NCBI GenBank assembly: GCA_018669795.1
Contig: JABHSQ010000001.1
Span: forward strand, 1-64,000
DNA from: Flavobacteriaceae bacterium
GTDB taxonomy: Bacteria; Bacteroidota; Bacteroidia; Flavobacteriales; Flavobacteriaceae
Length of the DNA: 64,000 nt
Direction of reading: 5' to 3'
Shown: positions 53,335 through 62,939 of the stretch, piece after piece
How positions within the stretch are numbered: position 1 is the first letter of the stretch
How the letters are laid out: every line of letters begins with the position of its first letter
Notes under the pieces: model-generated
The model's database searches: none
Told to the model about the DNA's origin: nothing
The model's input: only the letters and a program-made list of their open reading frames with translations
Position numbers and translations under genes: made by a program

Positions 53335-54321
53335 ATGAAAGAACAAAAAAGTGATGAGATAGATTTAACAAATCTATTTAGTATGTTTAAAGAAAAAATT
53401 AAAGGCTGGATTGTCTTGCTATTTGATCTCATTGATTTTATTATAAAGAAATGGATTTTTATAACTACACTTATTATATTAGGGTTAGTTTTAGGATATC
53501 TAACTCAAGATGATTATGATTATAATAAAAAAGCAACCGTATTAGTCAGAATTAATTTCGACACAGTAGATTATGTCTATAGCGAAATAGATTTAATAAA
53601 CGCAAAAGTTATTGAAAAAGATTCTTTATTTTTTTCAGAAATGGGATTAATAGGTGACAGCATTCAAGTAAAGAAAATAGAGATTACTCCAATTGTTAGA
53701 TTTAAAGAGATTATCGAGAGGTACAAAGAAAATGATCGAAAACTAGAAGGCTTATTAAGAAATCTAGAATTCAATGATAATGATGTAGAGTCCTATGAAA
53801 CCTTTAAATCAGAGTATTATTTTCATACCATTAAACTAACTCTTTCTAATAATGCAAATCAAGAAACTCTTGAAAAAATAATTGAATATATTAATAGTAA
53901 TAAAATATTAGAGGAAATAAAGGTTTCCTCTGTAAGGCATATTAAATTTCAAATAGAGAATAATTTAATAAGCATTAAACAGATAAATAATGTTATCAAT
54001 GCATACAAAACAAATGAATCCTTAACATCTCCTTCTGATCAAATATTTGTAGTTGATAAAAACTTTAATATGTCTGAGATGTTTGAGAGAAAAAATGAGC
54101 TGCAAGGTCTTAATGCAGTACTAAATAATTTTTTGGTTTACTCAAAAGATATTGTAGTAGTAGTTAATAAGCCAAAAATTATAGAAGAAAACACAAAATT
54201 TAGAAGTAATAGAATAGTTTTCTTTCCTTTTTTATTTTTATTTATATTTTTCTTATTTTCATTTCTTAAATACACCTATATCTATTTAAGAGAAATTGCA
54301 AATTCAAAAAAACAAATTTAA
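53335..54321 (+). CDS. Wzz-like polysaccharide chain-length determinant protein
   Basis: A 328-residue inner-membrane protein with helices near both ends (about 38-56 and 291-314) and a periplasmic helical region between, the Wzz/PCP-1 layout. An N-terminal cytosolic stretch of about 35 residues (SDEIDLTNLFSMFKEKI) is longer than in classic Wzz. There is no C-terminal kinase domain. Such proteins set the length of polysaccharide made by Wzy. It follows a strong promoter and a 120-base leader and begins the flippase/polymerase part of the locus. Confidence 0.75.
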   Translation: MKEQKSDEIDLTNLFSMFKEKIKGWIVLLFDLIDFIIKKWIFITTLIILGLVLGYLTQDDYDYNKKATVLVRINFDTVDYVYSEIDLINAKVIEKDSLFFSEMGLIGDSIQVKKIEITPIVRFKEIIERYKENDRKLEGLLRNLEFNDNDVESYETFKSEYYFHTIKLTLSNNANQETLEKIIEYINSNKILEEIKVSSVRHIKFQIENNLISIKQINNVINAYKTNESLTSPSDQIFVVDKNFNMSEMFERKNELQGLNAVLNNFLVYSKDIVVVVNKPKIIEENTKFRSNRIVFFPFLFLFIFFLFSFLKYTYIYLREIANSKKQI

Positions 54322-54465
54322 GTGTCTTTGGAACTTTTATAGAATTAATCGCAACTGTTATAAATAGAAAAAATGGAGAAGTAATGATAATTCTCTTATT
54401 TTACTATTTGAAAAACGTTTATTTAAGTTAATAAAAAATCATTGAGCAATACTTAATTATTATTA

Positions 54466-55722
54466 ATGAATCAACTTAAAAAATTATTTTATAAAGAAAG
54501 TAAATACATATTACTTGTAGATCAAGCTTTTATTTCTATTATCAATTTTGGCTCAATATTAGTAATAGCAAAGTTAGCATCCATTTTAGTATTTAGTTCT
54601 TTTGTTGTCGTTTATAGTTATCTATATTTCACTTATATTTTTTTAACATTACTACTTTCTAACCCGATATTGATTTTTTTAAAGAAAAAATGGAGTAATA
54701 ATGAAGAAAACTATTTAATAGTAATAATTTTATTAAATATTGTTTTTAATTTACTAATCTCTACAATACTATATACTTTTTTATCTTATCAAATAGAGGG
54801 AGTTTCTTATGTATCATTTTTGTTTGTTTCTCTTTCTATGACATTGTTTGAAATTCTAAAAAAATATATTTTCAGCAGCAATAATATCAGTATAATATAT
54901 GCAATGTTATCATCAATTTTATTAAATATATTATTTTTTGGTTTCCTTTTTATTTTTAAAAATGAATTAAATTTAAATGAAATTTTAAAAGCTTATTGGT
55001 TTTCATTTTCACTTGTTGTTTTAAGTCTTTTATCTTTCTTTTGCTTTAAAAAAGTATTTAATGTTAATTATAAAAACATTTCATTTGCTTTTATAATTGA
55101 TGTTGCTAAAACACATATTAATTACTCTAAATGGCTAATATTAGGTGGAATAGCTTTTTGGGGGTACAGCCAAGGAATTTATATAATAGCAAAAAGTTTT
55201 AATATTGATGATTTAGTCATTGGAAAAGTAAGGACCATACAAAATCTTTTAGGAATATTTAATATTCTAGCTTTTACAATCGAAAATTATTATACTCCAA
55301 TTTTTTCTTCAAAGGTTAAAAAGAATTTAATTGCGGAAGTTATTCCGTCTTTAAAAGAATATTACAAAGAAAACACTTTAAGAATATTTATATTGTTTGC
55401 TGCAGCACTTCCTATTGGTTTATATTTTTATAATATAATGTATTCAGATAAATTTGGGAATGGACTTATAATATTTATAATATTCTACTTAATTCAGTTA
55501 GCATTGATTATTATAAAACCAATAGCTATAGCTTTAAAAGTTATAGAAGTTACAAAACCCTTTTTTGTATCTCATATTTTTGCCGCCTTAAGCTTACTAG
55601 TTTTTACACCATTTTTATTAAATAAGAACAATGCTGTGTCATTTAGTTTAATATTTGTTATTGCAAATATTATTTATTTTTATATTATAGCACATTCCTT
55701 TTATTTAAATTATAAGAAGTAA
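54466..55722 (+). CDS. Wzx-like polysaccharide flippase
   Basis: A 418-residue multi-spanning protein with about twelve hydrophobic segments in six pairs, as in the MATE/MOP polysaccharide export family. Sequence conservation is weak, as usual for Wzx; evidence is topology, size and position between Wzz-like and Wzy-like genes. It would move undecaprenyl-linked repeat units across the inner membrane. A 144-base spacer precedes it, and the next gene starts seven bases after its stop. Confidence 0.72.
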   Translation: MNQLKKLFYKESKYILLVDQAFISIINFGSILVIAKLASILVFSSFVVVYSYLYFTYIFLTLLLSNPILIFLKKKWSNNEENYLIVIILLNIVFNLLISTILYTFLSYQIEGVSYVSFLFVSLSMTLFEILKKYIFSSNNISIIYAMLSSILLNILFFGFLFIFKNELNLNEILKAYWFSFSLVVLSLLSFFCFKKVFNVNYKNISFAFIIDVAKTHINYSKWLILGGIAFWGYSQGIYIIAKSFNIDDLVIGKVRTIQNLLGIFNILAFTIENYYTPIFSSKVKKNLIAEVIPSLKEYYKENTLRIFILFAAALPIGLYFYNIMYSDKFGNGLIIFIIFYLIQLALIIIKPIAIALKVIEVTKPFFVSHIFAALSLLVFTPFLLNKNNAVSFSLIFVIANIIYFYIIAHSFYLNYKK

Positions 55723-55729
55723 TTTTTAA

Positions 55730-57145
55730 ATGAAAATATTAAATAAAATATTGAAATATCTTTTTTTTATGGGTGTTTTTTTTATCCCATTTAACTCTTT
55801 TGAAGGTCTATCATTCCTAGGAGAGTTTAGTAAAGAAGCTTCCGTTTTTTTTTTTATTCCAGGAATGGTAATTTTATTTGTCACTTTTATTTTAAGAAAA
55901 AAAATTATTTTTCCATATAAAAGTTTGCTGTTTCAAGTTTTAGTATTATTTATTTTTTGGTGCTTTTTAGCAACACTACTTAACTCTCCATCGCTTATTC
56001 AAAATGACTTTAAAGGAACAAGTGGAATTATAAGGTTTATAAGGCAGTATTTATCTATTTTATTATCCACAATATTATTTTTTATATTTTATTATAATGT
56101 TTTAAATAAAATGTCTTTTAAAGAAATACTAGTTTCTATAAGAAATGTTTTCTTAGCTTCATTAATAGTAGTCTCTTCTTATAGCTTTTTTGAAGCTCTA
56201 ATTTCTTTATATGATAAAACAAATTTATTACCTGTATTAGAGTTGTTTAATTACCTTCCATTCGTAAATGCTAAAATTCACTTAGGTGGAAGATTATCAT
56301 CTGTTTGTTACGAACCTCCTTTTTTAGCGGAATATTTAATAATGATTTCCGGGTGGATGTTTAGTTTTTTATTAACACCAAAAGGAATTAAAAAAATTAT
56401 CCCAACACTATTAGTTTTAGCATTGGCTTTCTTATCTGGTTCTAGAACTGCATTTATCGTTATTTTTATACAATTTTTTGTTTTTCTGTTTATAATTTTA
56501 AGAAAGCCTAGGTATCGAAATCACCTATTCATCTTTACTTCTACCATAGTATTATCTCTAAGTTTATTAGTATTTTTTAATTCAAAACGAATCATAAAAG
56601 GATTTAAAGAAAAAATTGAAACAATAGATTTTAAGTCTAATTTAACTAAAAATGTTTCAAATCAATCAAGATTAGGCATACAATACGCATCCTTACAAGT
56701 ATTTAAAGAAAACCCTTTATTTGGTGTAGGATTTGGACAGCAAACATTTCATAATAGGTTTCACTATCCTAGTTGGGCAACTTTAAATAATTATGAATTT
56801 AGATTGTTTTATAAAAATGAAAAGATATCAAATTTTCCTCCTGGATATAATATATATGTTAGAATATTAACTGAGACTGGTTTAATAGGATTTTTAATTT
56901 TCCTTTCTTTAATACTATTAATACTCCTTTCATGTTTAAACATAATTAAAAACAAATCTGATGAAAAAAATGTCTTAGGAACGGTTCTTTTAGTCTCTTT
57001 TATTGGGTTTTTTATAAATTGGTTACAAATAGATAGTTTTAGGATTTATGGGATTTGGATCTGTTTTGCTATTTTAATTTTATTTGACAATAATTTAATA
57101 AAAAATAACACAATTTATAAGGATGTTAAAAGTATCGATAAATAA
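55730..57145 (+). CDS. O-antigen polymerase/ligase family protein (first copy)
   Basis: A 471-residue membrane protein with about twelve helices. The Wzy_C-type region is seen in LSGSRTAFIVIFIQFFVFLF (about 235-255), the large periplasmic loop with ENPLFGVGFGQQTFHNRF (about 326-343), and the following RILTETGLIGFLIFLSL, the usual ligase/polymerase signature. It joins or transfers polysaccharide repeat units in the periplasm. Polymerase and ligase cannot be told apart by sequence. It converges on the pyruvyl transferase gene. Confidence 0.8.
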   Translation: MKILNKILKYLFFMGVFFIPFNSFEGLSFLGEFSKEASVFFFIPGMVILFVTFILRKKIIFPYKSLLFQVLVLFIFWCFLATLLNSPSLIQNDFKGTSGIIRFIRQYLSILLSTILFFIFYYNVLNKMSFKEILVSIRNVFLASLIVVSSYSFFEALISLYDKTNLLPVLELFNYLPFVNAKIHLGGRLSSVCYEPPFLAEYLIMISGWMFSFLLTPKGIKKIIPTLLVLALAFLSGSRTAFIVIFIQFFVFLFIILRKPRYRNHLFIFTSTIVLSLSLLVFFNSKRIIKGFKEKIETIDFKSNLTKNVSNQSRLGIQYASLQVFKENPLFGVGFGQQTFHNRFHYPSWATLNNYEFRLFYKNEKISNFPPGYNIYVRILTETGLIGFLIFLSLILLILLSCLNIIKNKSDEKNVLGTVLLVSFIGFFINWLQIDSFRIYGIWICFAILILFDNNLIKNNTIYKDVKSIDK

Positions 57146-57222
57146 TTTAAAAGATATATTTATGGCTGTAAAACTTCTTTTTCTCAATTACAGAAACACC
57201 GCTAATTATAATAAGTTAAATC

Positions 57223-58326
57223 TTATTTTAACAATGTGCCTGTAAAGTTTTTCTTGGAGAGTGCTATTGTTTCTAGTAAATGAGTTGGTTTGTTATAATT
57301 ATTTTTGAGTATATTTATAACTATATTTAAAGTTTCTTTTGGTGAAACATCAGCATCGTAAACCCTATATTCTTCTTGTTGTCCAATATCATTCAAAAAA
57401 TCAGAACATTTTTTATGATACTCAATCAATATAAAAGGTACATTCGCATAGCAAGCAAAAATACTTGCATGTAACCTTGTAGATATCATTAAATTACATT
57501 TAGAAATTGCATCCCAGGTTTTTTTAACATTCCCAAAATAAGGTATTATTGAAAATCGTTCTTGACTAATTCCATCCATTAATTCATTTGAAATTTTGAG
57601 ATCACCAATTTTCGAATTACCATTAATAATAAAAATTTTTAAATGAGCATTTGTTTTAGTTATTATCAAATTAACCAATTCTTTAAAATAGGAATTTCTA
57701 TTGATTTCTTTTTTTAAATCACCACCATAATAACTTTCACAATTGCATATACTAATACCGATGCTTTTTTTTTCGGTGAAAGACTCATTCAATGTACTGT
57801 TAGATGATTTAAAAACGCTTGGTAACAAAGCAGCTAAGTCAAAAGCCTTTACAGGATCGTAATTTAGATTCAATGTTTTTGAATATTCATAAGATCTTTT
57901 ATCCCTCAATGATAAAAAAGATAAGCCTTTCAAATACTTAATAACTTTCTTTTCTTCTTGACTGTTTTTAAAAGGACCAATAGACACTCCAATAGCTCCT
58001 AATTTTAAATTATTGTTTATTAACTTATAATAGGAAGCTAAAGACTTATTACTATGTATTGGTAATTTAGAAAAAGTAGAACCACCGGAAGAAATAAAGT
58101 AATCAGTGTTTTTAAGGTTCTTTAAAAGAGTAATTCTATCAAAACCTGGTGCATTAATTTTAATATTTGGCGTTTTTATTTTACGTGTTGTTTCTGGTAA
58201 TGAAGCTCCTGAAAAAAAATTATCATTGCAGTTCCAATATTTTTCAGCTCCCCAGGATGAAACTTCAACAAAAGCGTCGTCACCAGCATTTTTAAATCCG
58301 TAAAAACCTTCGAAAAATATCTTCAT
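57223..58326 (-). CDS. Polysaccharide pyruvyl transferase family protein
   Basis: A 367-residue GT-B-like protein (WcaK/CsaB/PssM group) that adds pyruvate ketals to sugars from phosphoenolpyruvate. Features are the N-terminal GFYGFKNAGDDAF, matching the family's G-x-x-N-x-GD, the middle LGAIGVSIGPFKN and YDPVKAFDLAALLP, and C-terminal STRLHASIFACYANVPFILIEY (about 282-303). Pyruvylation would give the glycan a negative charge. It is the only minus-strand gene in the locus, between two Wzy-like genes, and so has its own promoter. Confidence 0.85.
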   Translation of the reverse strand: MKIFFEGFYGFKNAGDDAFVEVSSWGAEKYWNCNDNFFSGASLPETTRKIKTPNIKINAPGFDRITLLKNLKNTDYFISSGGSTFSKLPIHSNKSLASYYKLINNNLKLGAIGVSIGPFKNSQEEKKVIKYLKGLSFLSLRDKRSYEYSKTLNLNYDPVKAFDLAALLPSVFKSSNSTLNESFTEKKSIGISICNCESYYGGDLKKEINRNSYFKELVNLIITKTNAHLKIFIINGNSKIGDLKISNELMDGISQERFSIIPYFGNVKKTWDAISKCNLMISTRLHASIFACYANVPFILIEYHKKCSDFLNDIGQQEEYRVYDADVSPKETLNIVINILKNNYNKPTHLLETIALSKKNFTGTLLK

Positions 58327-58416
58327 ATAGTCTTATTAATTTAATTAATCCATAAAGATAATTATTTGTATTATCATAAGTAGTTAAAATAAGAAACAAT
58401 TAAACAATTAAAAACT

Positions 58417-58424
58417 TATCTTTG
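58417..58424 (+). promoter_or_regulatory. -7 element (TATCTTTG) upstream of the GT2 gene
   Basis: An exact TAnnTTTG match 30 bases before the ATG at 58455. It would start the second rightward transcript of the polysaccharide locus, after the inverted pyruvyl transferase gene. Confidence 0.5.
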
Positions 58425-58454
58425 GGAGGTCAAATTTAAAGCAATCATCTTTTA

Positions 58455-59252
58455 ATGAGTCAGCTAATAAGCATAATAATTCCAGTTTATAATTCACAAA
58501 AAACTATAATAAAATCACTTGAATCAATAACCAATCAGTTAGGTTCGTATAATTTTGAAATTATAATTATTAATGATGGTTCAACAGACGCTTCTGAAGA
58601 TTTAATTAATAATTTTATTTCCGAAAACGAAAGCTTACTAATTAAATACTATTATAAAAAAAATGGAGGCGTCTCGTCAAGCCGAAATATTGGTTTAAAA
58701 AATGCTCAAGGAGAGTTTATTGCTTTTTTGGATAGCGATGATGCCTGGGAAGAATCAAAAATTAAAACTCAACTTACTGTATTTGCAGAAAATTCAGAGA
58801 TAGATTTTTTAGCAACAAATATGGACGGAGTTAATCTTAATAGGTTCTTTTTTCTTAAAATTAAAAGGTTACAGAAAATTAGCCCAAAACTTTTATTATA
58901 TAAAAATTTCTTTAAGACGCCAACTGTTATATTTAAATCTGAAATTATTAAAAAAGTAGGTTATTTTAATGAGGAAATGAATTATGCAGAAGATCTAGAA
59001 TATTTTTTAAGAATAATTTCTGGATATAATTGTTATTTGTATAATAAAAGCCTGGTTAACTCTATAACTGGAAAATATAGTTATGGAGAATCTGGATTAA
59101 GTGCGGCTTTGTGGAAAATTCAGTTGGGAGAACAAAAAAGTATTAAAAAAGGGTTAGAATTAAAATTTATAAATATTTTTGAGTTTATTTTTATATCCTC
59201 TTTTTCATTTTTAAAATATATTAGAAGATTTTTTATAACTAAGACGCGTTAA
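58455..59252 (+). CDS. Family 2 (GT-A) glycosyltransferase
   Basis: An inverting nucleotide-sugar glycosyltransferase of 265 residues. Signatures are SIIIPVYNSQKTIIKSLESI (residues 6-25), IIINDGSTDASEDLI (about 36-50), GGVSSSRNIGLKNAQGEFIAFLDSDDAWE (about 71-99) with the metal-binding DxD, and the acceptor-side EDLEYFLRI (about 179-187). It adds one sugar to the lipid-linked repeat unit on the cytosolic face. The donor cannot be read from sequence. Confidence 0.92.
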   Translation: MSQLISIIIPVYNSQKTIIKSLESITNQLGSYNFEIIIINDGSTDASEDLINNFISENESLLIKYYYKKNGGVSSSRNIGLKNAQGEFIAFLDSDDAWEESKIKTQLTVFAENSEIDFLATNMDGVNLNRFFFLKIKRLQKISPKLLLYKNFFKTPTVIFKSEIIKKVGYFNEEMNYAEDLEYFLRIISGYNCYLYNKSLVNSITGKYSYGESGLSAALWKIQLGEQKSIKKGLELKFINIFEFIFISSFSFLKYIRRFFITKTR

Positions 59253-59275
59253 TTTTAATTTTTAAAATAAATAGA

Positions 59276-60505
59276 ATGAAAGCTGTAATTAGTAGTGTTT
59301 ACCCATATTTATTTTTATTTTTTTGTTTTATTTTACCCCTAGACAAATATGCGACTGCAGCGCCTAATCTAATTTTAATAGCACTAATAGTTTTATTCCC
59401 TTTTGTAATAAAAAAAAGACATCTACTGAAATTAAAATCGATCCCTTTTATTATTTTAGGGTTACTTATTTTAATGGTATTACTCAATAGTATTATTTTT
59501 AATGAATTTCAACAAGACATCCCTATTATCAGAAAGGTTTTGTCTTCTTTTCTAATAATAGTTTTATTCCTTCCCTTAGAAAACACAAAAAAAATCTTGA
59601 AAGCAATAATCATATCAGTGCTATTTTGTATGGTGGCTTCTTTAATAAATCTTTACGGTTTTTATATTTCAGAAGGTGCTTTTAACTTTGCATCAGGAGC
59701 ACATATTGATGATGTTTTGGTTGTAGATAGGTTGTATTTAGGATTTTTGTGTTTGATTAGTATAGTTGCTTCTATAGGTTTAATAGGTAAGAATTATAAA
59801 GATATTAATAAATGGTATTTAGCAAATATTGTTATATGTATTTTATTTGTTTTACTAATTTCATCAAGAATCGTGATCGTTATATTGATTTCTTTATTTT
59901 TTTTAAAAATATTTTACTCTAGTAATAAGAAAAAATATTTATTTTTATTTTTTGGTGTTCTAATAACATTTTCTTCTGCATTATTTTTAAATAAAAATTT
60001 ATCTGAAAGGTTTTTTTATACCCAGAATAGTGGAAGCAACAAAAGTTATATTGAACTTTTTAAGGCATGGGAACCTAGAGTTGTTATTTGGGAATGTAAT
60101 TATAATATTTTTCACAATGAAGATTCTATTATTATAGGATTAGGATTTTATAATACCAAAGACTTGTTATTAGAATGCTATGATAAGCAAATAGAAGATC
60201 CAGAAAAAAGAAATTATTTTATTAATTCGAATTTTAATCCTCACAATCAATTTTTTGATTTTTTTCTTAGTAGCGGTCTTATACCGGGACTTTTGTTTGT
60301 GTCTTTATTATTGTATTTAGTTACTAACTATAGGCATTCATTTTTTAAACTTTCATTAGGGGTGTCAATTTTTATTTTTGCATTTATAGAGTGCTTTTTT
60401 CAAAGGCAATTAGGCGCCTCAATTTTTGCTTTAATTTTTATTTTAATTGTATTTCAAATTAATCCTAACGATGAATCAGAAGTTAAAATTCATAAAAAAA
60501 ATTAA
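59276..60505 (+). CDS. O-antigen polymerase/ligase family protein (second copy)
   Basis: A 409-residue membrane protein with about ten helices. The Wzy_C-type region includes EPRVVIWECNYNIFHNEDSIIIGLGF, a large periplasmic loop, and NPHNQFFDFFLSSGLIPGLLF (about 323-343), the conserved H-N-x-F pattern of O-antigen ligases. It is not a close copy of the Wzy-like protein at 55730 and is shorter. One may polymerise and the other ligate. Its 3' end overlaps the GT4 start by 35 bases. Confidence 0.8.
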   Translation: MKAVISSVYPYLFLFFCFILPLDKYATAAPNLILIALIVLFPFVIKKRHLLKLKSIPFIILGLLILMVLLNSIIFNEFQQDIPIIRKVLSSFLIIVLFLPLENTKKILKAIIISVLFCMVASLINLYGFYISEGAFNFASGAHIDDVLVVDRLYLGFLCLISIVASIGLIGKNYKDINKWYLANIVICILFVLLISSRIVIVILISLFFLKIFYSSNKKKYLFLFFGVLITFSSALFLNKNLSERFFYTQNSGSNKSYIELFKAWEPRVVIWECNYNIFHNEDSIIIGLGFYNTKDLLLECYDKQIEDPEKRNYFINSNFNPHNQFFDFFLSSGLIPGLLFVSLLLYLVTNYRHSFFKLSLGVSIFIFAFIECFFQRQLGASIFALIFILIVFQINPNDESEVKIHKKN

Positions 60506-61619
60506 AATAATTCATATTCTAAACTCTGTTGGAGGAGTAGACGTTTCTTTAAGATTAATTTTAGAAAACTGTAACCCAGAGGAATTTGAAAATATAATTA
60601 TACATGGAGAACATGACACCAAGAGCATATATATAAATAAAAACGGTAAGCCATTAAAAGAATATAAACTGCCAATACAAAGAGAAATATCAATATTTAA
60701 AGACTTAAAGGCAATTTACAATACCATAAAAATATTAAAAATTGAAAAACCAAATATAATCCATGCTCATAGTGCTAAAGGAGGTGTTATTGCAAGAACA
60801 GCTTCACTATTTTATAAAATAAAGGTACTGCATACACCTCAAGCCTATTCATATTTAAGCAGCCCAAAAGGATTTAAAAGAATTGTTTTTTTAGGAATAG
60901 AAAAGGCTTTAAAGAGTTTCAGATCTATTCTCGTTGCGTCTTCTACTTCAGAATTAAATAGAGGCTTATTTGAAGTTGGTTATAAAAAACAAAATACTGA
61001 GTTGTTTAACAATAGTATTAACCCAATAACTATTAATTCAGAAGATAAAATTTCAAGTCAATTCCCTAAAAAGTATATTTGTAGTGTAGGAAGACCCTCG
61101 TTTCAAAAAAATATAGAAATGATGATTAAAGTAATCAAAGAATTAAAAAAAATGATTCCTGAAATTCATCTTGTGTTATTAGGAGTCGGTGAGTATAGTC
61201 CTAATAAAAATAAAGTAGAAGAATTAATTATAAAATACAAGCTAAAAGATAACGTAACCTTAATCCCCTGGATTGCTCGAGAAAAAATTTTCCAAATTAT
61301 ATCAAAAAGCGAATTATATCTCTCTACGGCTAGATATGAAGGTCTACCTTATTCGATTATTGAAGCTTTGGCTATAGGAAAAGCATGTATAGTTACAAAT
61401 TGTGATGGGAATAGAGACCTAGTAAAAAATGAGATAAATGGATATGTTGTTGAAGAAAATGAGATTAAGAGTATGGCAAATCGTATTTTTGAACTTTATA
61501 ATGATAACAAAAAAAGAAAAAAGTTCGAATTAAATTCGTTTGATTCTTTTAATTTAAATTATAATATTGAAAAAAATATAGTCAATATCGAAACAATTTA
61601 TAAAAAATATAGTAATTAA
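60471..61619 (+). CDS. Family 4 (GT-B) glycosyltransferase
   Basis: A retaining glycosyltransferase of about 382 residues. The N-terminal acceptor half begins IKIIHILNSVGGVDVSLRLIL; the donor half has ICSVGRPSFQKNIEMMIKV (about 198-216), LVLLGVGEYSP, and STARYEGLPYSIIEALAIGKACIVTN (about 281-306) with the E-x7-E motif. I place the start at the ATG 60471 and not at the TTG at 60447. It overlaps the previous gene by 35 bases, so the two are coupled. Confidence 0.9.
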   Translation: MNQKLKFIKKIKIIHILNSVGGVDVSLRLILENCNPEEFENIIIHGEHDTKSIYINKNGKPLKEYKLPIQREISIFKDLKAIYNTIKILKIEKPNIIHAHSAKGGVIARTASLFYKIKVLHTPQAYSYLSSPKGFKRIVFLGIEKALKSFRSILVASSTSELNRGLFEVGYKKQNTELFNNSINPITINSEDKISSQFPKKYICSVGRPSFQKNIEMMIKVIKELKKMIPEIHLVLLGVGEYSPNKNKVEELIIKYKLKDNVTLIPWIAREKIFQIISKSELYLSTARYEGLPYSIIEALAIGKACIVTNCDGNRDLVKNEINGYVVEENEIKSMANRIFELYNDNKKRKKFELNSFDSFNLNYNIEKNIVNIETIYKKYSN

Positions 61620-61631
61620 AATATCATTAAT

Positions 61632-62930
61632 TTGAAAATAGCAGTAATTGGAACAGGATATGTAGGATTAGTTACAGGAACTTGTTTAGCAGAAACCGGG
61701 AATGAAGTAATTTGTGTTGATATAGACAAAAATAAGGTAGAAAAAATGAGAAGTGGCGTAGTTCCAATTTACGAACCACACTTAGACATTTTATTTGAAA
61801 GAAATATTAAAGCTGGAAGACTAAACTTTACAACTTCTCTTGATGAGGGATTAAGTTTTGGAGAAATTATTTTTTTAGCGCTCCCAACTCCTGAAGATGA
61901 AGACGGATCTGCCGACTTATCTTATGTACTAGGAGTTACAGATGAGATTGGAAAAAAAATAACCGATTATAAAGTTATTGTTGATAAGAGCACGGTCCCT
62001 GTTGGAACCGCAGAAAAAGTACACCACTCCATTGCAAAAAACGCATCATGTGATTTTGATGTAGTTTCAAATCCTGAATTTTTAAGAGAAGGCTATGCTG
62101 TAGATGATTTTTTAAAGCCTGAAAGAATCGTAATAGGTTCTACTAGTGAAAAAGCGACCAAACTTATGCAGAGACTTTATAAGCCATTTGTTCGTTCAGG
62201 AAATCCAATAATTATTATGGATGAAAAATCTGCAGAGCTAACAAAATACGCAGCAAATGCATTTTTAGCTACCAAAATAACCTTTATGAATGAAATTGCT
62301 AATTACTGTGAAAAAGTAGGTGCAGATGTTGATAAAGTAAGAATTGGTATGGGTACTGATTCTAGAATAGGAAAACGATTTTTATTTCCTGGGATAGGTT
62401 ACGGCGGTTCTTGTTTCCCAAAAGATGTAAAAGCGCTTCAAAAAGCAGGAAGAGACGAATCTTATGACTTTAAAATATTAGATTCAGTGATAGAAGTTAA
62501 TGAAAAGCAAAAAACAATATTATTCCCAAAAATTCAAAACTTTTTTAATGGCGATTTATCTAATAAAAAGTTAGCAGTTTGGGGTCTTGCTTTTAAACCA
62601 GAAACAGACGATGTTAGAGAAGCACCTGCAATTTATTTAATGGAAAAATTACTAAATAATGGAGCTTCATTATCAGTGTATGATCCTGAAGCCATGCCGA
62701 ATATTAAAAAACAATTTGGAGAAACACTTAACTACTGTAACTCTATGTATGAAGCATTAGAAAATGCAGATGCTTTAATAATTTGTACAGAATGGAGTAT
62801 TTTTAGAACTCCAGATTTTAATAAAGTAAAGCAATTATTAAAACAGTGTATTATTTTTGATGGAAGAAATTTATATGATGTAGAAGAAATAAAAAAAGAA
62901 GGGTTTATATATACCTCAATAGGTAGATAA
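61632..62930 (+). CDS. ugd: UDP-glucose 6-dehydrogenase
   Basis: Oxidises UDP-glucose to UDP-glucuronate with two NAD+. The 432-residue protein has the NAD-binding GTGYVGLVTGTCLAETG (residues 7-23), VDKSTVPVGT (about 117-126), NPEFLREGYAVDDF, and the catalytic-cysteine segment GIGYGGSCFPKDVKAL (about 254-269). The C-terminal KLAVWGLAFKPETDDVREAP is family-typical. The start is TTG. Its product is the substrate of the next enzyme, ten bases downstream. Confidence 0.95.
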   Translation: MKIAVIGTGYVGLVTGTCLAETGNEVICVDIDKNKVEKMRSGVVPIYEPHLDILFERNIKAGRLNFTTSLDEGLSFGEIIFLALPTPEDEDGSADLSYVLGVTDEIGKKITDYKVIVDKSTVPVGTAEKVHHSIAKNASCDFDVVSNPEFLREGYAVDDFLKPERIVIGSTSEKATKLMQRLYKPFVRSGNPIIIMDEKSAELTKYAANAFLATKITFMNEIANYCEKVGADVDKVRIGMGTDSRIGKRFLFPGIGYGGSCFPKDVKALQKAGRDESYDFKILDSVIEVNEKQKTILFPKIQNFFNGDLSNKKLAVWGLAFKPETDDVREAPAIYLMEKLLNNGASLSVYDPEAMPNIKKQFGETLNYCNSMYEALENADALIICTEWSIFRTPDFNKVKQLLKQCIIFDGRNLYDVEEIKKEGFIYTSIGR

Positions 62931-62939
62931 TTTAAAATT

